Shown here one piece after another: positions 42,143 to 54,137 of a stretch of DNA of 64,000 nt. Position 1 is the first letter of the stretch; the number at the start of each line of letters is the position of its first letter. The translations under genes were made by a program, and so were the position numbers. Source of the stretch: Phenylobacterium sp. (GTDB lineage: Bacteria; Pseudomonadota; Alphaproteobacteria; Caulobacterales; Caulobacteraceae); NCBI RefSeq assembly GCF_004299445.1, contig NZ_SCTC01000007.1:1-64000 (forward strand), read 5' to 3'. Under the pieces are notes generated by a model that was not told the DNA's origin, made no database searches, and was given only the letters and a program-made list of their open reading frames with translations.

Positions 42143-44655
42143 CCCCACTCTGGCTGCGGTTCGCGGCGCGGGAGCTGCGCAGCGGGGTCAAGGGATTCCG
42201 CATCTTCCTGGCCTGCCTAGCGCTGGGCGTGGCGGCGATCGCCGCCGCAAGCTCCACCGCCGAGGCCTTCCGGCGCGGCCTGGCCAGCGAGGCCCGCGAG
42301 ATCCTGGGCGGCGACATGGCGATTTCGGCCAGCCAGCGCCGCTTCGAGCCCGGCGAACTGCAGCGCCTGGAAAGCCTGGGTCGGATCACCCGCGCCGTCG
42401 CGGCCCAGGCCATGGCCGAAGCGCCCAGCGGGGCGCGGCGGCTGGTGGAGTTGCGCGGCGTCGACAACGCCTATCCCCTGGCCGGCGACGTCACCGTTCG
42501 GGGCGCGCCGTCTCTGGCGGTCGCGCTGGAGCGCCGCGACGGGATTTGGGGCGCGGCGGTCGAACAGACCTTGCTGGACAAGCTGGGACTGAAGCTGGGC
42601 GACCGGTTCCTTGCGGGCAACGTGCCCATGCGGGTGACGGCGATCCTCGACGCCGAACCTGACCGGCTGTCCCGCGGGTTCCAGCTGGGCCCGCGGGTGC
42701 TGACCCGGCCGGGCGCCCTGGAGGAAGGCGGCTTCCTCAAACCCGGATTGCCGTTCGGCGAGACGGTGCGCGTGGCCTTGCGGCCAGGGCTGGAACTGGC
42801 GGCGGCCAAGGCCGAGGTGCGCCAGACGATGAAGGGCTTTTTCCGGGTTCGCGACCGCAACGACGCCGCGCCCGGAGTCAGCCGCATGATCGACCAGCTG
42901 GAGTACTTCCTGGGATTCATCGGCCTAGCCTCGCTGGTAGCCGGAGGCCTGGGCGTGTTCGGGGCTGTCAGCGCCTATGTGGACGGTCGCAAGCCCGCCA
43001 TCGCGACGCTCAAGGCGCTGGGGGCCCAGAGCGGCCTGATCCGGGACATGTACCTGGCGCAGATCGGCTTCCTGGCGCTGGTCGGCATCGCCATCGGGTT
43101 GGCGCTGGGGGCCGCCACGCCGCTGCTCCTTGGCCAGTTCATCGCCCGCGACCTGCCCGTCCCGGCCCTGTTCGCCATCTACCCGCTCCCGCTCTTGAAG
43201 GCCGCCGCGTTTGGCGTGCTGTCAGCGGCGGCGTTCTCGCTCGCGCCGCTCGCGCGGGCCCGCACCACCCCGCCCGCAAGCCTGTTCCGCAGCGACCTGA
43301 TCGGACGCGTGAGCTTCGGACCCGAGCTTGTCGGGGCGCTGCTGGCGGCGGCAGGCCTGGCCGGGCTGGCCCTGGTGACGGCGCCCACGCCGTTGGCCGC
43401 GGCGATCATGATCGCCGGCACGGCCGCCGCGTTCGCCGTGCTGTGGGGCTTCGGATGGCTGGCGGCGCTGATGGCCGGACGAATGCGCGGCGGCACGCGC
43501 GGCGCGATGCGGATTGCGCTGGCGAACCTGGCCGGCCCGCGCTCAGCGGCGCGCACCGCCGCGCCCGCCATCGGCCTGGGCGTCGCCCTGCTGGCCGCGG
43601 TGGTGCTGATCCAGTCCAGCCTTCTGCGGCAGATTTCGATCATCGCTCCGCAGACCGCGCCCGCGTTGGTCTTCACCGAAATCCCCGGCGACCGCGCCGC
43701 CGCCTTCGACGCCGAAGTGGCCCGCGCCTACGGCCGCGCGCTCACGACCGACACCTACCTCCGCGCGCCGTTCATGACCGGCCGGATCACCGCCGTCCGG
43801 GGCGAGCCCGTCGACATCGCCACGATCCCCCGGAACGCCAAGTGGGCCTATGACAACGACGTCACCGTCTCGGCCATCGGCCCCGAGCCGCCCAACGCCG
43901 GCATCCTCAAGGGGCGCTGGTGGGCCGCCGACCATGCAGGTGCGCCGTTGGTGGCCATGGGCCGCGACCCCGCCGCCGGCACATCCATCAAGGTGGGCGA
44001 CACGATCACGATCCAGGTGCTGGGCCGCGACATCGACGCCAAGGTCGCGGTGATCCGGAACGTCGATTTCGGCAGCTTCGGCGCGAGCTTCCCGCTGGTG
44101 CTGACGCCCAACGCGCTTGAAGGCGCCGCGCCGCGTCAGGTGGCTATCGCAAAGGCGACCAAGGCCGAGGAACAGCGCGTGATCCGGACGCTCGGCGCGA
44201 ACTTCCCGGAAGTGAACGTGATCTCGGTGCGCGAGCAGCTGGAGGCGGCCACCGAGCTCTTCGACCAGGTGGCGCTGGCCGTTCGCGGCGCGGCCGCCGT
44301 CGCGTTGCTCGCGGCGCTCCTGGTGCTGGCCGGCGCGATCGCGGCGCGAGCGCAGGAACGCACCCGCGAGGCCGCGACCCTGAAGGTCCTGGGCGCGTCG
44401 CGCGCCCAGGTGCTCAGCGCCTACGTCATCGAGTATGGCCTGGTGGGCGTGATCGCCGGAGCGGCGGGCGTGGGCCTGGGCTACGCCGCGGCCTGGCCGG
44501 TCGTGGTCCTGGTGTTCGAAGCCAAGTGGAGCGTCGACTGGGGCGGCGTGGCGGCCCTGCTGGGCGGCGCGTCGCTGCTGGCGGCGGGCGGCGGACTGCT
44601 GGCCTCGTTCCAGGCGCTCTCCAAGCGGCCGGCCCCGGCGCTGCGCAGCGAGTAG
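42139..44655 (+). CDS. ybbP: ABC transporter permease, YbbP type (FtsX-like)
   Basis: The 838-residue inner-membrane protein has two FtsX-like permease halves, each with hydrophobic helices and a large extracytoplasmic loop. The first membrane block is at about 20-45, the middle one at about 255-490 and the last at about 715-830. The sequence FLACLALGVAAIAAASSTAE and the C-terminal ARTREAATLKVLGASRAQVL (permease/ATPase coupling helix) are typical. The GTG start overlaps the ATPase stop (GTGA). Together the pair forms a YbbAP mechanotransmission-type complex. Confidence 0.92.
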   Translation: MTPLWLRFAARELRSGVKGFRIFLACLALGVAAIAAASSTAEAFRRGLASEAREILGGDMAISASQRRFEPGELQRLESLGRITRAVAAQAMAEAPSGARRLVELRGVDNAYPLAGDVTVRGAPSLAVALERRDGIWGAAVEQTLLDKLGLKLGDRFLAGNVPMRVTAILDAEPDRLSRGFQLGPRVLTRPGALEEGGFLKPGLPFGETVRVALRPGLELAAAKAEVRQTMKGFFRVRDRNDAAPGVSRMIDQLEYFLGFIGLASLVAGGLGVFGAVSAYVDGRKPAIATLKALGAQSGLIRDMYLAQIGFLALVGIAIGLALGAATPLLLGQFIARDLPVPALFAIYPLPLLKAAAFGVLSAAAFSLAPLARARTTPPASLFRSDLIGRVSFGPELVGALLAAAGLAGLALVTAPTPLAAAIMIAGTAAAFAVLWGFGWLAALMAGRMRGGTRGAMRIALANLAGPRSAARTAAPAIGLGVALLAAVVLIQSSLLRQISIIAPQTAPALVFTEIPGDRAAAFDAEVARAYGRALTTDTYLRAPFMTGRITAVRGEPVDIATIPRNAKWAYDNDVTVSAIGPEPPNAGILKGRWWAADHAGAPLVAMGRDPAAGTSIKVGDTITIQVLGRDIDAKVAVIRNVDFGSFGASFPLVLTPNALEGAAPRQVAIAKATKAEEQRVIRTLGANFPEVNVISVREQLEAATELFDQVALAVRGAAAVALLAALLVLAGAIAARAQERTREAATLKVLGASRAQVLSAYVIEYGLVGVIAGAAGVGLGYAAAWPVVVLVFEAKWSVDWGGVAALLGGASLLAAGGGLLASFQALSKRPAPALRSE

Positions 44656-44769
44656 GAGGCCTGGCCGCCCAGTGCGCGACAGTGTCGCATCCCCCCGCCG
44701 GTAAGCATTTGGCATCTCGCCGATGCGCATCCTGTCGTGATTGATTGGCCTGCCGCCGGAGCCGCCAGA

Positions 44770-44976
44770 ATGAAGTTCGAAGTCACCGCCAATGACCTGG
44801 TCGAATGGGGTTCGGCCGGCCTCGTGTTCCTGTCGGGCGCGATGACGGGGCATTACGCGGCCATCGGCATGAGCACGGTCCAGTGGGCCGGCGCCGCCGC
44901 GGCGATCCTGGGCTCGGTGACGGTGGCCGTGGCCGTTCGCGTCTGGCCGCCCCAGAGGGTGAAGGTCGAAGACTAG
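44770..44976 (+). CDS. Small two-segment membrane protein of unknown function
   Basis: The 68-residue protein has two hydrophobic segments (about 12-28 and 36-58) after a short polar N terminus and ends in a basic tail. GGAG lies upstream of ATG 44770, and codon use is like that of its neighbours, which supports coding. I cannot assign a function. Downstream, 45065-45163 could encode a 32-residue peptide with no recognised homology. Confidence 0.55.
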   Translation: MKFEVTANDLVEWGSAGLVFLSGAMTGHYAAIGMSTVQWAGAAAAILGSVTVAVAVRVWPPQRVKVED

Positions 44977-45171
44977 GCCGCATCGCGGTTCGAGGCGGGG
45001 GCGCGCCTGCGCCGCGTGCGACGGAGGCCTCGCCGTCTATCGGGGGCTGAAGCGCAAAGGCAAGATGACCAGCCACGATCGCATCGCGACCCTGGCCGAG
45101 ATCAAGGCCGCAAGCGCGGCCGCCTGCAACCCGCCGCGCAAGGGAAGGACGGCTCTGAGCTGAGCTGCGCC

Positions 45172-47034
<1,863 letters not shown>

Positions 47035-47060
47035 TCACGGGCGTCGGTTGGGTGTCGGCC

Positions 47061-47146
47061 CTTCCCTTCGCCGGCATGACCCGGATCAGGTTCGACGGGT
47101 CGTGGGCTCGCCCACCTCTCAGCCGCCCAAGCGCGGCCCCCCGAGG
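47061..47146 (-). promoter_or_regulatory. TPP riboswitch (THI element) of thiC
   Basis: In the minus-strand leader, from 47146 down to 47061, the conserved TPP aptamer parts appear in order: CGGGGGGCC, GGCTGAGAGGTGGGC, ACCCGTCGAACCTGATCCGG and GTCATGCCGGCGAAGGGAAG. The aptamer ends about 54 bp before the thiC ATG, so thiamin pyrophosphate probably represses thiC at translation or termination. Confidence 0.95.
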
Positions 47147-47249
47147 ATGACGAAGGTTTAGGCTTGTTGGAGGCGCCTCGCCACCACAAATGCAGACGAT
47201 GATCGCTGGTGCGCGTATCATGCATCGGGGGACGAGCAGGAGAACGCCC

Positions 47250-47669
47250 ATGAGGTTTGTTGTCATTGCCCTGGCCGTCGCCGCGGCCGCCTTTTCCAGC
47301 GCCGCGATGGCCGCGAAGCCCTCGCCGCTCGGGCCTGCCCCGGCGTCGGGCACGGGCCTGCCCGCCGGGCAATGCATCCGCAGCAGCGAGATCCGCAATC
47401 ATACGGTGGGCGACCGCAACACCCTGTTGATCGACGTTCAGGGCAAGGGCGCCTATCGGGTCACGATGAAGGGCGCCTGCCTGGCCGGGGCCACGTCGTC
47501 AGACCCGATCGTCACGCGCAGTCCGCCGGGCGCCCCCCTGATCTGCAAGCCGATCGACATGGACGTGGCGATTTCCATCGGCGGGTTCGCAACCCCTTGC
47601 ATCGTGGACTCCATCGTCAAGATGTCGCCCGAGGAGGTCGCCGCCCTGCCCAAGAAGCTGAAGCCTTAG
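47250..47669 (+). CDS. DUF6491-like secreted protein (copy 1)
   Basis: The 139-residue protein has a signal peptide (ending AAMAAK, about 20) and a mature domain with paired Cys and the pattern CIRSSEIRNHTVGDRNTLLID, GKGAYRVTM and a C-terminal SPEEVAALPKKLK. It shares this order of blocks with the next gene, so the two are tandem duplicates. AGCAGGAG precedes ATG 47250. Function is unknown; the DUF6491 label is from recall of the pattern. Confidence 0.75.
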   Translation: MRFVVIALAVAAAAFSSAAMAAKPSPLGPAPASGTGLPAGQCIRSSEIRNHTVGDRNTLLIDVQGKGAYRVTMKGACLAGATSSDPIVTRSPPGAPLICKPIDMDVAISIGGFATPCIVDSIVKMSPEEVAALPKKLKP

Positions 47670-47685
47670 TCAGGAGAGCCGCCCC

Positions 47686-48057
47686 ATGAAGCGCTTCATC
47701 GCCGCCTTGGCTTTGGCGGCGGCGTTCGGACCCGCGGCCGTGGCCGGGACTGCCGCGCCGTTGTCCGGCGACGACTGCATCCTGGTCCGGGACATTCGAA
47801 ACCACACGGTCGTCGACCAGAACACCATGCTGATGGAGGTCTTCGGCAAGGGGGTCTATCGCGTGACCACGGCTCAGGCCTGCTTCCGCAGCGCGATTTC
47901 GGCCGATCCGATCGCCTTCAACACCCGCGGCCGCGAGCGTATCTGCAAGGCCAGCCAGCTCGGCCTGCAGGCCCGCAGCGGCTATTGCGGCGCGCAGTCG
48001 ATCCAAAGGCTCACCGCGGAAGAGGTCGCCGCGCTGCCCAAGACGTTGAAGCCGTAG
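47686..48057 (+). CDS. DUF6491-like secreted protein (copy 2)
   Basis: This 123-residue paralogue of the preceding gene has a signal peptide (MKRFIAALALAAAFGPAAVAG) and shares the CILVRDIRNHTVVDQNTMLM, GKGVYRVTT and LTAEEVAALPKTLKP blocks with copy 1. It is 16 bp downstream and surely co-transcribed. The mature proteins have several Cys that could form disulfides. Function is unknown. Confidence 0.75.
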   Translation: MKRFIAALALAAAFGPAAVAGTAAPLSGDDCILVRDIRNHTVVDQNTMLMEVFGKGVYRVTTAQACFRSAISADPIAFNTRGRERICKASQLGLQARSGYCGAQSIQRLTAEEVAALPKTLKP

Positions 48058-48080
48058 CCGTAAGGGGATAGCGGTCGGGA

Positions 48081-49097
48081 ATGCATCTCGCCCGCTTCAA
48101 TCCCATCCGCTTCGCCCACCTGCCCACCCCGTTCGAGCCGCTGCCCGGCCTGACGGAACATCTGGCGCGTCCCGGCGGCGGCGGCCCGGCGCTGTGGATC
48201 AAGCGCGACGACTGCACCGGGCTGGCCGGCGGCGGCAACAAGACGCGAAAGCTCGAGTACCTGCTGGGCGACGCGCTCGCCAACGACGCCGACACCCTGG
48301 TCACCCAGGGGGCCATCCAGTCGAACCATGTGCGCCAGACGGCGGCCGCGGCCGCCCGCTTCGGCATGAAGTGCGAGATCATCCTGGAAGCGCGCACCGG
48401 CTCGAACGCCCAGGACTACAACCGCTCGGGCAATGTCCTGCTGGACGAGCTGCTGGGCGCGAAGGTGCGCACCGTGCCCGGCGGGACCGACATGAACGCC
48501 GAACTGGCCAAGGTCGCCGCCGAGGTGGCCGACAAAGGCGGACGGCCCTACGTGATCCCGGGCGGCGGTTCGAACGTGATAGGGGCGCTGGGCTATGTCG
48601 AATGCGCGCTGGAGCTGGTTTCCCAGGCCAACGAGGCCGGCCTCGAGATCGACCGCATTGTCACCGCCACCGGCAGCGCGGGCACCCACGCGGGCCTCGT
48701 GGCGGGCCTGGCCGTGATGGGCGCCGACATCCCGGTGCTGGGCATCGGCGTACGCGCGCCGAAGGAGACCCAGGAGGCCAACGTCTACAAGCTGGCCCGC
48801 GAAACCGCCGCGCTGCTGGGCCACGAGGATCGGGTGACGCGCGACATGGTAGTGGCCGATTGCGACTACGTGGGCGCGGGCTACGGCCTGATCGACCAGG
48901 CGGTGGTGGATGCGCTCAAGACCATCGCGCGAACCGACGGGATCCTCCTGGACCCGGTCTACACCGGCAAGGCGATGAAGGGGTTGATCGCGCTCTCGAA
49001 CCGCGGCGACTTCGACGGCGAGACCGTCGTCTTCCTGCACACCGGCGGCGCGCACGGCCTGTTCGGCTACCAGTCGGAACTGGAGGGCAAGCTGTGA
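48081..49097 (+). CDS. dcyD: D-cysteine desulfhydrase / ACC-deaminase-family PLP enzyme
   Basis: The 338-residue fold-type II PLP enzyme has the Schiff-base lysine Lys54 in [12 protein letters not shown], the [12 protein letters not shown] loop and the phosphate-binding [10 protein letters not shown]. The closest family choices are D-cysteine desulfhydrase (H2S, pyruvate and ammonia from D-cysteine), L-cysteate sulfo-lyase and ACC deaminase; sequence alone does not decide among them. It overlaps the racemase gene, which suggests a linked amino-acid substrate. Confidence 0.82.
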   Translation: MHLARFNPIRFAHLPTPFEPLPGLTEHLARPGGGGPALWIKRDDCTGLAGGGNKTRKLEYLLGDALANDADTLVTQGAIQSNHVRQTAAAAARFGMKCEIILEARTGSNAQDYNRSGNVLLDELLGAKVRTVPGGTDMNAELAKVAAEVADKGGRPYVIPGGGSNVIGALGYVECALELVSQANEAGLEIDRIVTATGSAGTHAGLVAGLAVMGADIPVLGIGVRAPKETQEANVYKLARETAALLGHEDRVTRDMVVADCDYVGAGYGLIDQAVVDALKTIARTDGILLDPVYTGKAMKGLIALSNRGDFDGETVVFLHTGGAHGLFGYQSELEGKL

Positions 49098-49798
49098 GCG
49101 ACTCCTCGCTGACTCTGGGGGTGCTGGGCGGCATGGGCCCGGCCGCGACGGTCGAGTTCCTGGCCAAGCTGCAGGCCTACACGCCGGCCGAGAAGGACCA
49201 GGACCACATCCGGGTCATCGCCGACATCAATCCGAAGGCTCCCGACCGCAACGTGCCCGGCACGAACGCCGGCGACGTGCTGGCCGAGATGGCGGGCGCC
49301 CTGCGCGGCGCCGGCGCCGAGGTGCTGGCCATGCCATGCAACACCGCCCATGCCCACGCCGACGTGATCCAACGGGCTTCGGGCCTGCCGCTGGTCGACA
49401 TGATCGAGCTGGCGGCCCGGGCGGCGGGCCAGACCGGCGCCATGCGGGTCGGCGTGCTGGGCACCAAGGGCGCGCTCAAGCTCTACCGCGAATACCTGGC
49501 CGCCCACGCCATGGGGCTGGTCGCCCTGCCGCCCGAGCGGCAGGAGGCGTTCATGCAGACCCTTTACCGGATCAAGGCCGGCGACCTGGGAGACGCGGCG
49601 ACCCGCGAGATGCAAGGCTACGCCGAGGAACTGCGCAAGGCCGGCGCCGAGGTGCTGATCGCCGGCTGCACCGAGGTGCCGCTGGTCCTCGACGACCGCG
49701 ACGTGCGGCTGAAGCTGGTCGACCCCGGGGACCTGCTGGCCCGCCAATGCGTCGCCGTCTGCCTGGGCTGGGAGCCCATGCCCCACGCGCCCGCCTGA
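49094..49798 (+). CDS. Aspartate/glutamate racemase family protein
   Basis: This 234-residue racemase has the two catalytic cysteines, Cys82 (MPCNTAHAH) and Cys192 (AGCTEVPL), and the N-terminal [11 protein letters not shown] phosphate-like loop. It would interconvert L and D forms of an amino acid (aspartate, glutamate or a related one) without PLP. The GTG start overlaps the desulfhydrase stop by 4 bp, so the two are coupled. Bases 49736-49776 at its 3' end recur at 54174-54214. Confidence 0.88.
   Translation: MSDSSLTLGVLGGMGPAATVEFLAKLQAYTPAEKDQDHIRVIADINPKAPDRNVPGTNAGDVLAEMAGALRGAGAEVLAMPCNTAHAHADVIQRASGLPLVDMIELAARAAGQTGAMRVGVLGTKGALKLYREYLAAHAMGLVALPPERQEAFMQTLYRIKAGDLGDAATREMQGYAEELRKAGAEVLIAGCTEVPLVLDDRDVRLKLVDPGDLLARQCVAVCLGWEPMPHAPA
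49736..49776 (+). repeat. 41-bp direct repeat, copy 1 (in racemase 3' end)
   Basis: It matches 54174-54214 in 40 of 41 bases (one T/C difference). The repeat begins CTGGCCCGCCAA and ends GGCTGGGAGCC, encoding LARQ(C/R)VAVCLGWE. It flanks the exporter operon on its left. Confidence 0.85.
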
Positions 49799-49809
49799 CG
49801 CCCGACGGC

Positions 49810-51006
49810 TCAGGACTTGATCTTCAGCCGCACACCGTCCTTCACGCGATCCGACGGAAACACGATCACCCGGGCGCCTGCGGCCACACCGCCGCGGATC
49901 TCGGCCTCGCGGTCGGTCATGGCCCCGACCTGCACACGGGTCAGGCGGGCCCGGCCGGCCTCGATGCGATACAGGGCCCAGCCGCCATCGGCCCGCACCA
50001 GCGCGCCCAACGGAACCTTCAGCGCATTCGGCTCCCGCCGGAGGAACACGCGACCCCAGAGCCGATAGCCCGGGCCCAGACGGGCCCACGCGTCAGGGCG
50101 TCCTGTGAATTGCAGCAGCACCAGGACCCTCTGCTCTTCGACGCCCAGCGCCGACACCTTGGTGAACGCCTGAGGCTCCACGCGACGCACGACCGCCGGC
50201 AGCACGCCCGGTCCGCCCCAGTCGAAGATCTCGGCCGCCATGCCCTCGCGGATGCGAACCGCGTCCTGCGACAGGAACTCGACCGCCGCCTCCAGGCCCG
50301 ACTGGTCTGCGACCTCGACCAGCGGCGCACCGACCGTCACGGTGCGCTCGCTCTCCTGCAGCACGCGCGTGACATAGCCCGACGCCGGCGCGGTGACCTC
50401 GACCGTCTCGTCGCCGGCGGCCCCTGGACCCAGCAGGGCGGCGCGCGCGGCGGCGAGTTCGGAGCGTCGTACACCGAGGTTGGCTTCACCCGCCCGCAGC
50501 ATCGCCCGCGCCGTCCGGGCGCGAGCCTCGGCGTCGTCCACCGCCTGCGCGGCGGCGAAGCCACGTTCAGACAGCGCACGCATCCGACCCCGATCGGTAT
50601 CGGCTTTGCGCGCTTCAACGGCCAACTGCTCGTTCTGAGCCTCGGTGGCGGCCAGGGCTGCGCGCGCCGCCGAGACGGCGGCCTCGGCCTGGGCGCGGGC
50701 GCGCGGGTCCAGGAGATCGACGCTGGCCGGCCGTATGCGGGCGACCACGGTCCGGCCGCCGGAAATGGGATCCCCGATGTGCAGGTTCACCCGGTCGAGC
50801 CGGCCGGCGACCGGGGCCGACACCACATAGGCCTCGCGCACCCGCGCCGTTCCCTGGTCCGCGACAGCTTCGGCGATCGGCCCCCGCGTCACGACGCCCG
50901 CTTCGGCCTCCACAGGCCTTGGCGCCAGCAGCAGCGCCAGCGCGGTCACGACGATCGCCGCCCCGCCGCCCATGATCACCCAGCGCGCCCATTTGATCCT
51001 GCCCAT
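49810..51006 (-). CDS. HlyD/MacA-type periplasmic adaptor (membrane fusion protein)
   Basis: The 398-residue protein has one N-terminal membrane anchor (about 8-28), a lipoyl/barrel-sandwich domain (about 60-90 and 215-245), a coiled-coil hairpin (about 105-200) and a beta-barrel (about 240-330), the usual membrane-fusion layout. It would link the ABC pump (next genes upstream on this strand) to an outer-membrane channel; no TolC-like gene is in the operon. The ATG at 51006 is 2 bp after the permease stop. Confidence 0.88.
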   Translation of the reverse strand: MGRIKWARWVIMGGGAAIVVTALALLLAPRPVEAEAGVVTRGPIAEAVADQGTARVREAYVVSAPVAGRLDRVNLHIGDPISGGRTVVARIRPASVDLLDPRARAQAEAAVSAARAALAATEAQNEQLAVEARKADTDRGRMRALSERGFAAAQAVDDAEARARTARAMLRAGEANLGVRRSELAAARAALLGPGAAGDETVEVTAPASGYVTRVLQESERTVTVGAPLVEVADQSGLEAAVEFLSQDAVRIREGMAAEIFDWGGPGVLPAVVRRVEPQAFTKVSALGVEEQRVLVLLQFTGRPDAWARLGPGYRLWGRVFLRREPNALKVPLGALVRADGGWALYRIEAGRARLTRVQVGAMTDREAEIRGGVAAGARVIVFPSDRVKDGVRLKIKS

Positions 51007-51008
51007 CG

Positions 51009-53375
51009 CTACTCCCGGGTCTTCAGCACGGCGACCAGATCCAAAGTCCATACGCGGCGCACCACGAGGGCGGCGGCCACGCCGACGGCGATGACGTAGG
51101 CGAGCAGGGCGACCCCATAGCTGCCGGCTCCGATCACGGCCGGCAGGCGCACCTCGTCGCGCGAATAGGCGGCCACCAGTCCGTGCGACAGCCCCACGCC
51201 GCCCAGAAGGCCCAGGGGAACCGCCACCAGCGCCAGCACCACGATCTCGCCGGCGAGGATGTAGGCGCACTCCCGATGGCCGAAGCCCAGGACGTGCAGC
51301 GTGGCCAGGTCGCGCGCCCGCTCGGAGAACGAGATACGGCAGGCGTTGTAGGCGACCCCGAACGCGATGGCCGCGGCGAAGGCCACGAAGAAGCTGATGG
51401 TCACCTGGAACGCCTCGGCCATGGCCTGGCGCCAGCCCGCAACAGTTTCCTCCCGCGACGAGGCGCCGACGATGGTCGGAACGCGCTCCACAGCGCGATA
51501 GAAGTCCGCGCGCTGGTCGGCGGCGACCAGCAGTTGAGCCGAGTCGATCACGTCGCCCTCCGCCATCAACCGGTTCAACTCCCGCCGTGGCATGTAGGCC
51601 GTAAGGCCGCTGAAGTCCCGGGCGAGGCCGGTGACGGGCAGGTCGGCGATCGGCCCTCGCCCGTCCACGACCGCCACGCGAACCACGTCGCCGGGCGCCA
51701 CGGATAGACGCTCGGCCAGCGCCTCGCCGATGACCAGGCCGCCTCCCTTGAAAGGAACCCTCTGGTCCCGGGCGTCGAGAGGCCGGCTGAACTGGGAGTC
51801 GGGATCGAGGCCCACAAGACGAACGCGCTCCTCGCGCCCGCCCGCCTGCAGGCGAGCGCCGACCGAGCGTACGCCTTCCGCCGCGTAGACCGCCGGCAGG
51901 CGGGTCGCATCCGCCAGCGCGCTCCGCGAGACCGGCTCGGCGAAACTGACGGCCTCGCTCCAGCTCTGAGCGCGGTAGTAGGTGCGATCGATCACGGCAT
52001 CCAGGCTGTCGAACAGGAACTGCGTGCCCACCAGCAGCGCCAGGCTGGCGGCCATGCCGACGGCCGTGAGCACCGAGCGGAGCGGGAAGCGCGCGAGGCT
52101 GCGCACGATCATGCGGGTCGCCTGATCGATCGCGTGCGACGGCAGTCGATCAAGCCAGCCTTTGCGATACGACGTGGGTCGCGGCGGCTGCATCGCGACG
52201 GCCGGCGACAACGCCGCCGCACGGCGCGCGGCGCCGGCCGCGCCGCCGAGCGCGGCCGCGACCGCCACCAGCGAGGCCAGGACGAAGGCCGGCCCGTGAA
52301 ACTGCGGCTCGAGCACCGGAAAGCGGAAGTACTGGCGGTATTGCTCCACGATGGCGGCCGCCAGCCCGACGCCGAGAAGACTGCCGCCGACAGCCCCCGC
52401 TGCGGCGATCGCCGCCGCAAGCTTCAGATAGGGCGCAGCCGCCGCGACGCGCCCGTAGCCGAACGCCTTGAGAAGCCCGATCTGCTCGCGCTCGATCTCG
52501 ACCAGTCGGGTGACCACCAGATTGACCAGGGCCGCGGCCACCAGGAGGAACACTGGCGGCAGCACGGTGGCCGAGGTCGAGAGCTCTCGAAGCTCGGCGC
52601 TCAGGAACTTGTCCGAGGGCTGGTCAGCACGGACGTAGGAGGCGCGCCCGCCGTACGGCGCCAGCAGCCGATCGAGGTCGGCCAGCACAGCGGGGGCGGA
52701 CGCGCCCGGCGCCAGGGTCAGCGCCACCTCGTTGAATGCGCCCGCCATCCCAGCCGCGCGCTCGACCGCGCGCCGCGGCGCCCAGATCACCGCCTGATGC
52801 GCATCGTCGGGCATCAGGGATTCCGGGGCCGGCACGTAGACGTGCTGAGGCGACAGGACAGCGCCCACCACCCGGAAGGTGAACGACCGGCCCGCGACGA
52901 CCGCTGTCAGCCGGTCCCCCAGCCGCACTCCGGAGGCGTCGAGGAATGCGGACAGCGCCACCGCCTCGTCGCTTCGCGTCGGGTCGGGCATCCGGCCTCG
53001 GACCAGCCGGACCCGGTTCAGCGCGCGTTGAGGATCGTCCGGCAGCGAGATCAGGCGCGCGACCGCGGGGCGGCTGAGCCCCGGCACGTCCATCAGCCCG
53101 GCCTCCTGTATTCGAACGTCGGCCGCAGTGACGCCGTCGATGCGAAGCAAGGCGCCGGCGAGGGACGTCGGCGCGCGACGGGCGTGGGCGAACACGTCGG
53201 CGAAGGCGGTCTCGGCGTAGAACGCCTCCTGCGCGCGGACCAGCACGCGCTGGGCCGAGTACGCCATAACGGCCACCGAGACGCCGCAGGCGATGAGCAG
53301 CGCGATGGCCGCTACCTGCCAGCGCAGCCGCCACAGATCGCGCAGCAGCTTCCGATCCAGCGGCGAGGGCTTCAC
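51009..53375 (-). CDS. ABC transporter permease, FtsX-like (DevC/MacB type)
   Basis: The 788-residue permease has an N-terminal helix (about 15-40), a large periplasmic domain, a central block of helices (about 245-400), a second periplasmic domain and a C-terminal block of helices (about 660-780). The coupling segments [20 protein letters not shown] and [18 protein letters not shown] occur in each half. The start is GTG 53375, overlapping the ATPase stop (GTGA); GTG 53378 is an alternative. It is the middle gene of the ATPase/permease/adaptor operon. Confidence 0.9.
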   Translation of the reverse strand: MKPSPLDRKLLRDLWRLRWQVAAIALLIACGVSVAVMAYSAQRVLVRAQEAFYAETAFADVFAHARRAPTSLAGALLRIDGVTAADVRIQEAGLMDVPGLSRPAVARLISLPDDPQRALNRVRLVRGRMPDPTRSDEAVALSAFLDASGVRLGDRLTAVVAGRSFTFRVVGAVLSPQHVYVPAPESLMPDDAHQAVIWAPRRAVERAAGMAGAFNEVALTLAPGASAPAVLADLDRLLAPYGGRASYVRADQPSDKFLSAELRELSTSATVLPPVFLLVAAALVNLVVTRLVEIEREQIGLLKAFGYGRVAAAAPYLKLAAAIAAAGAVGGSLLGVGLAAAIVEQYRQYFRFPVLEPQFHGPAFVLASLVAVAAALGGAAGAARRAAALSPAVAMQPPRPTSYRKGWLDRLPSHAIDQATRMIVRSLARFPLRSVLTAVGMAASLALLVGTQFLFDSLDAVIDRTYYRAQSWSEAVSFAEPVSRSALADATRLPAVYAAEGVRSVGARLQAGGREERVRLVGLDPDSQFSRPLDARDQRVPFKGGGLVIGEALAERLSVAPGDVVRVAVVDGRGPIADLPVTGLARDFSGLTAYMPRRELNRLMAEGDVIDSAQLLVAADQRADFYRAVERVPTIVGASSREETVAGWRQAMAEAFQVTISFFVAFAAAIAFGVAYNACRISFSERARDLATLHVLGFGHRECAYILAGEIVVLALVAVPLGLLGGVGLSHGLVAAYSRDEVRLPAVIGAGSYGVALLAYVIAVGVAAALVVRRVWTLDLVAVLKTRE

Positions 53376-54100
53376 CACGCCATCTCCGACGGCGCGACCT
53401 TGGTGGTGTTGCGGGCGATGCCCGCGATGCGCCCGTCGCGGAAGCGGATGACGCGGTCCGCCATCGCGCCGATCTCGGTGTTGTGCGAGACGATCATGGT
53501 CGTCGCGCCCACCTCCCGGCTCACCGAGGCGATCGCCTCGAGAACACGAACGCCGCTCTCGCTGTCGAGCGATCCGGTCGGCTCGTCGCAGAACAGCAGC
53601 TCGGGCCGCTTGGCGATCGCGCGCGCCACCGCCACCCGCTGCTGTTCGCCTCCGGAAAGCTGCGCCGGGAAGTGGTTGAGTCGCTCCGCCAGTCCCACCC
53701 GCGCCAGCGCTTCCTCGGGCGGCATGGGGTTGGCGGCGATCTCGGTGATCAGCGCGACGTTCTCGAGAGCGGTCAGGCTCGGGACCAGATTGAAGAACTG
53801 GAAGATGAAGCCCACCGACGCGCGCCGATAACGGGTCAGTTCGGCGTCGCTCGCCGCAGTGATGTCCAGGTCGTGAAAGCGCGCCGTCCCCGACGTCGCG
53901 CGGTCGAGACCGCCCAGGATATTGAGCAGCGTCGACTTTCCAGAGCCGGAGGGGCCCAGCAGGACCAGCGTCTCGCCCTTGAGGATCTCCAGGTCCACGC
54001 CGCGCAGCGCGTGCACCTCTCCAGCCCCGGTCGCATAGACCTTGGCCAGCCCCCGGATATCGAAGGCGGTCACAGGCGCGGCGGCTTCCTGGCTCAGCAT
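53372..54100 (-). CDS. ABC transporter ATP-binding protein, MacB/DevA/LolD type
   Basis: The 242-residue ATPase has Walker [10 protein letters not shown], the Q-loop [12 protein letters not shown], signature [15 protein letters not shown], Walker [14 protein letters not shown] and switch His SHN. As the first gene of a three-gene operon with an FtsX-type permease and an HlyD adaptor, it should power extrusion of a lipid, peptide or drug from the periplasm. The substrate is unknown. Confidence 0.92.
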   Translation of the reverse strand: MLSQEAAAPVTAFDIRGLAKVYATGAGEVHALRGVDLEILKGETLVLLGPSGSGKSTLLNILGGLDRATSGTARFHDLDITAASDAELTRYRRASVGFIFQFFNLVPSLTALENVALITEIAANPMPPEEALARVGLAERLNHFPAQLSGGEQQRVAVARAIAKRPELLFCDEPTGSLDSESGVRVLEAIASVSREVGATTMIVSHNTEIGAMADRVIRFRDGRIAGIARNTTKVAPSEMAW

Positions 54101-54137
54101 GGCGTCCCACTCGAGGTGGCGGGAAGCCTAGGCCCTG

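Noticed and set aside
45065..45163. A 32-codon frame (MTSHDRIATLAEIKAA...) in the gap before thiC, with an upstream open stretch containing CAACDGG
   Set aside because: The stretch with the paired Cys has no start codon in frame and the remaining peptide has no family or ribosome-binding site; it may be a remnant.
51009..54110. A 1033-codon frame that would join the ATPase region to the permease
   Set aside because: The ATPase is read in another frame with intact motifs; the permease starts at GTG 53375 overlapping the ATPase stop.
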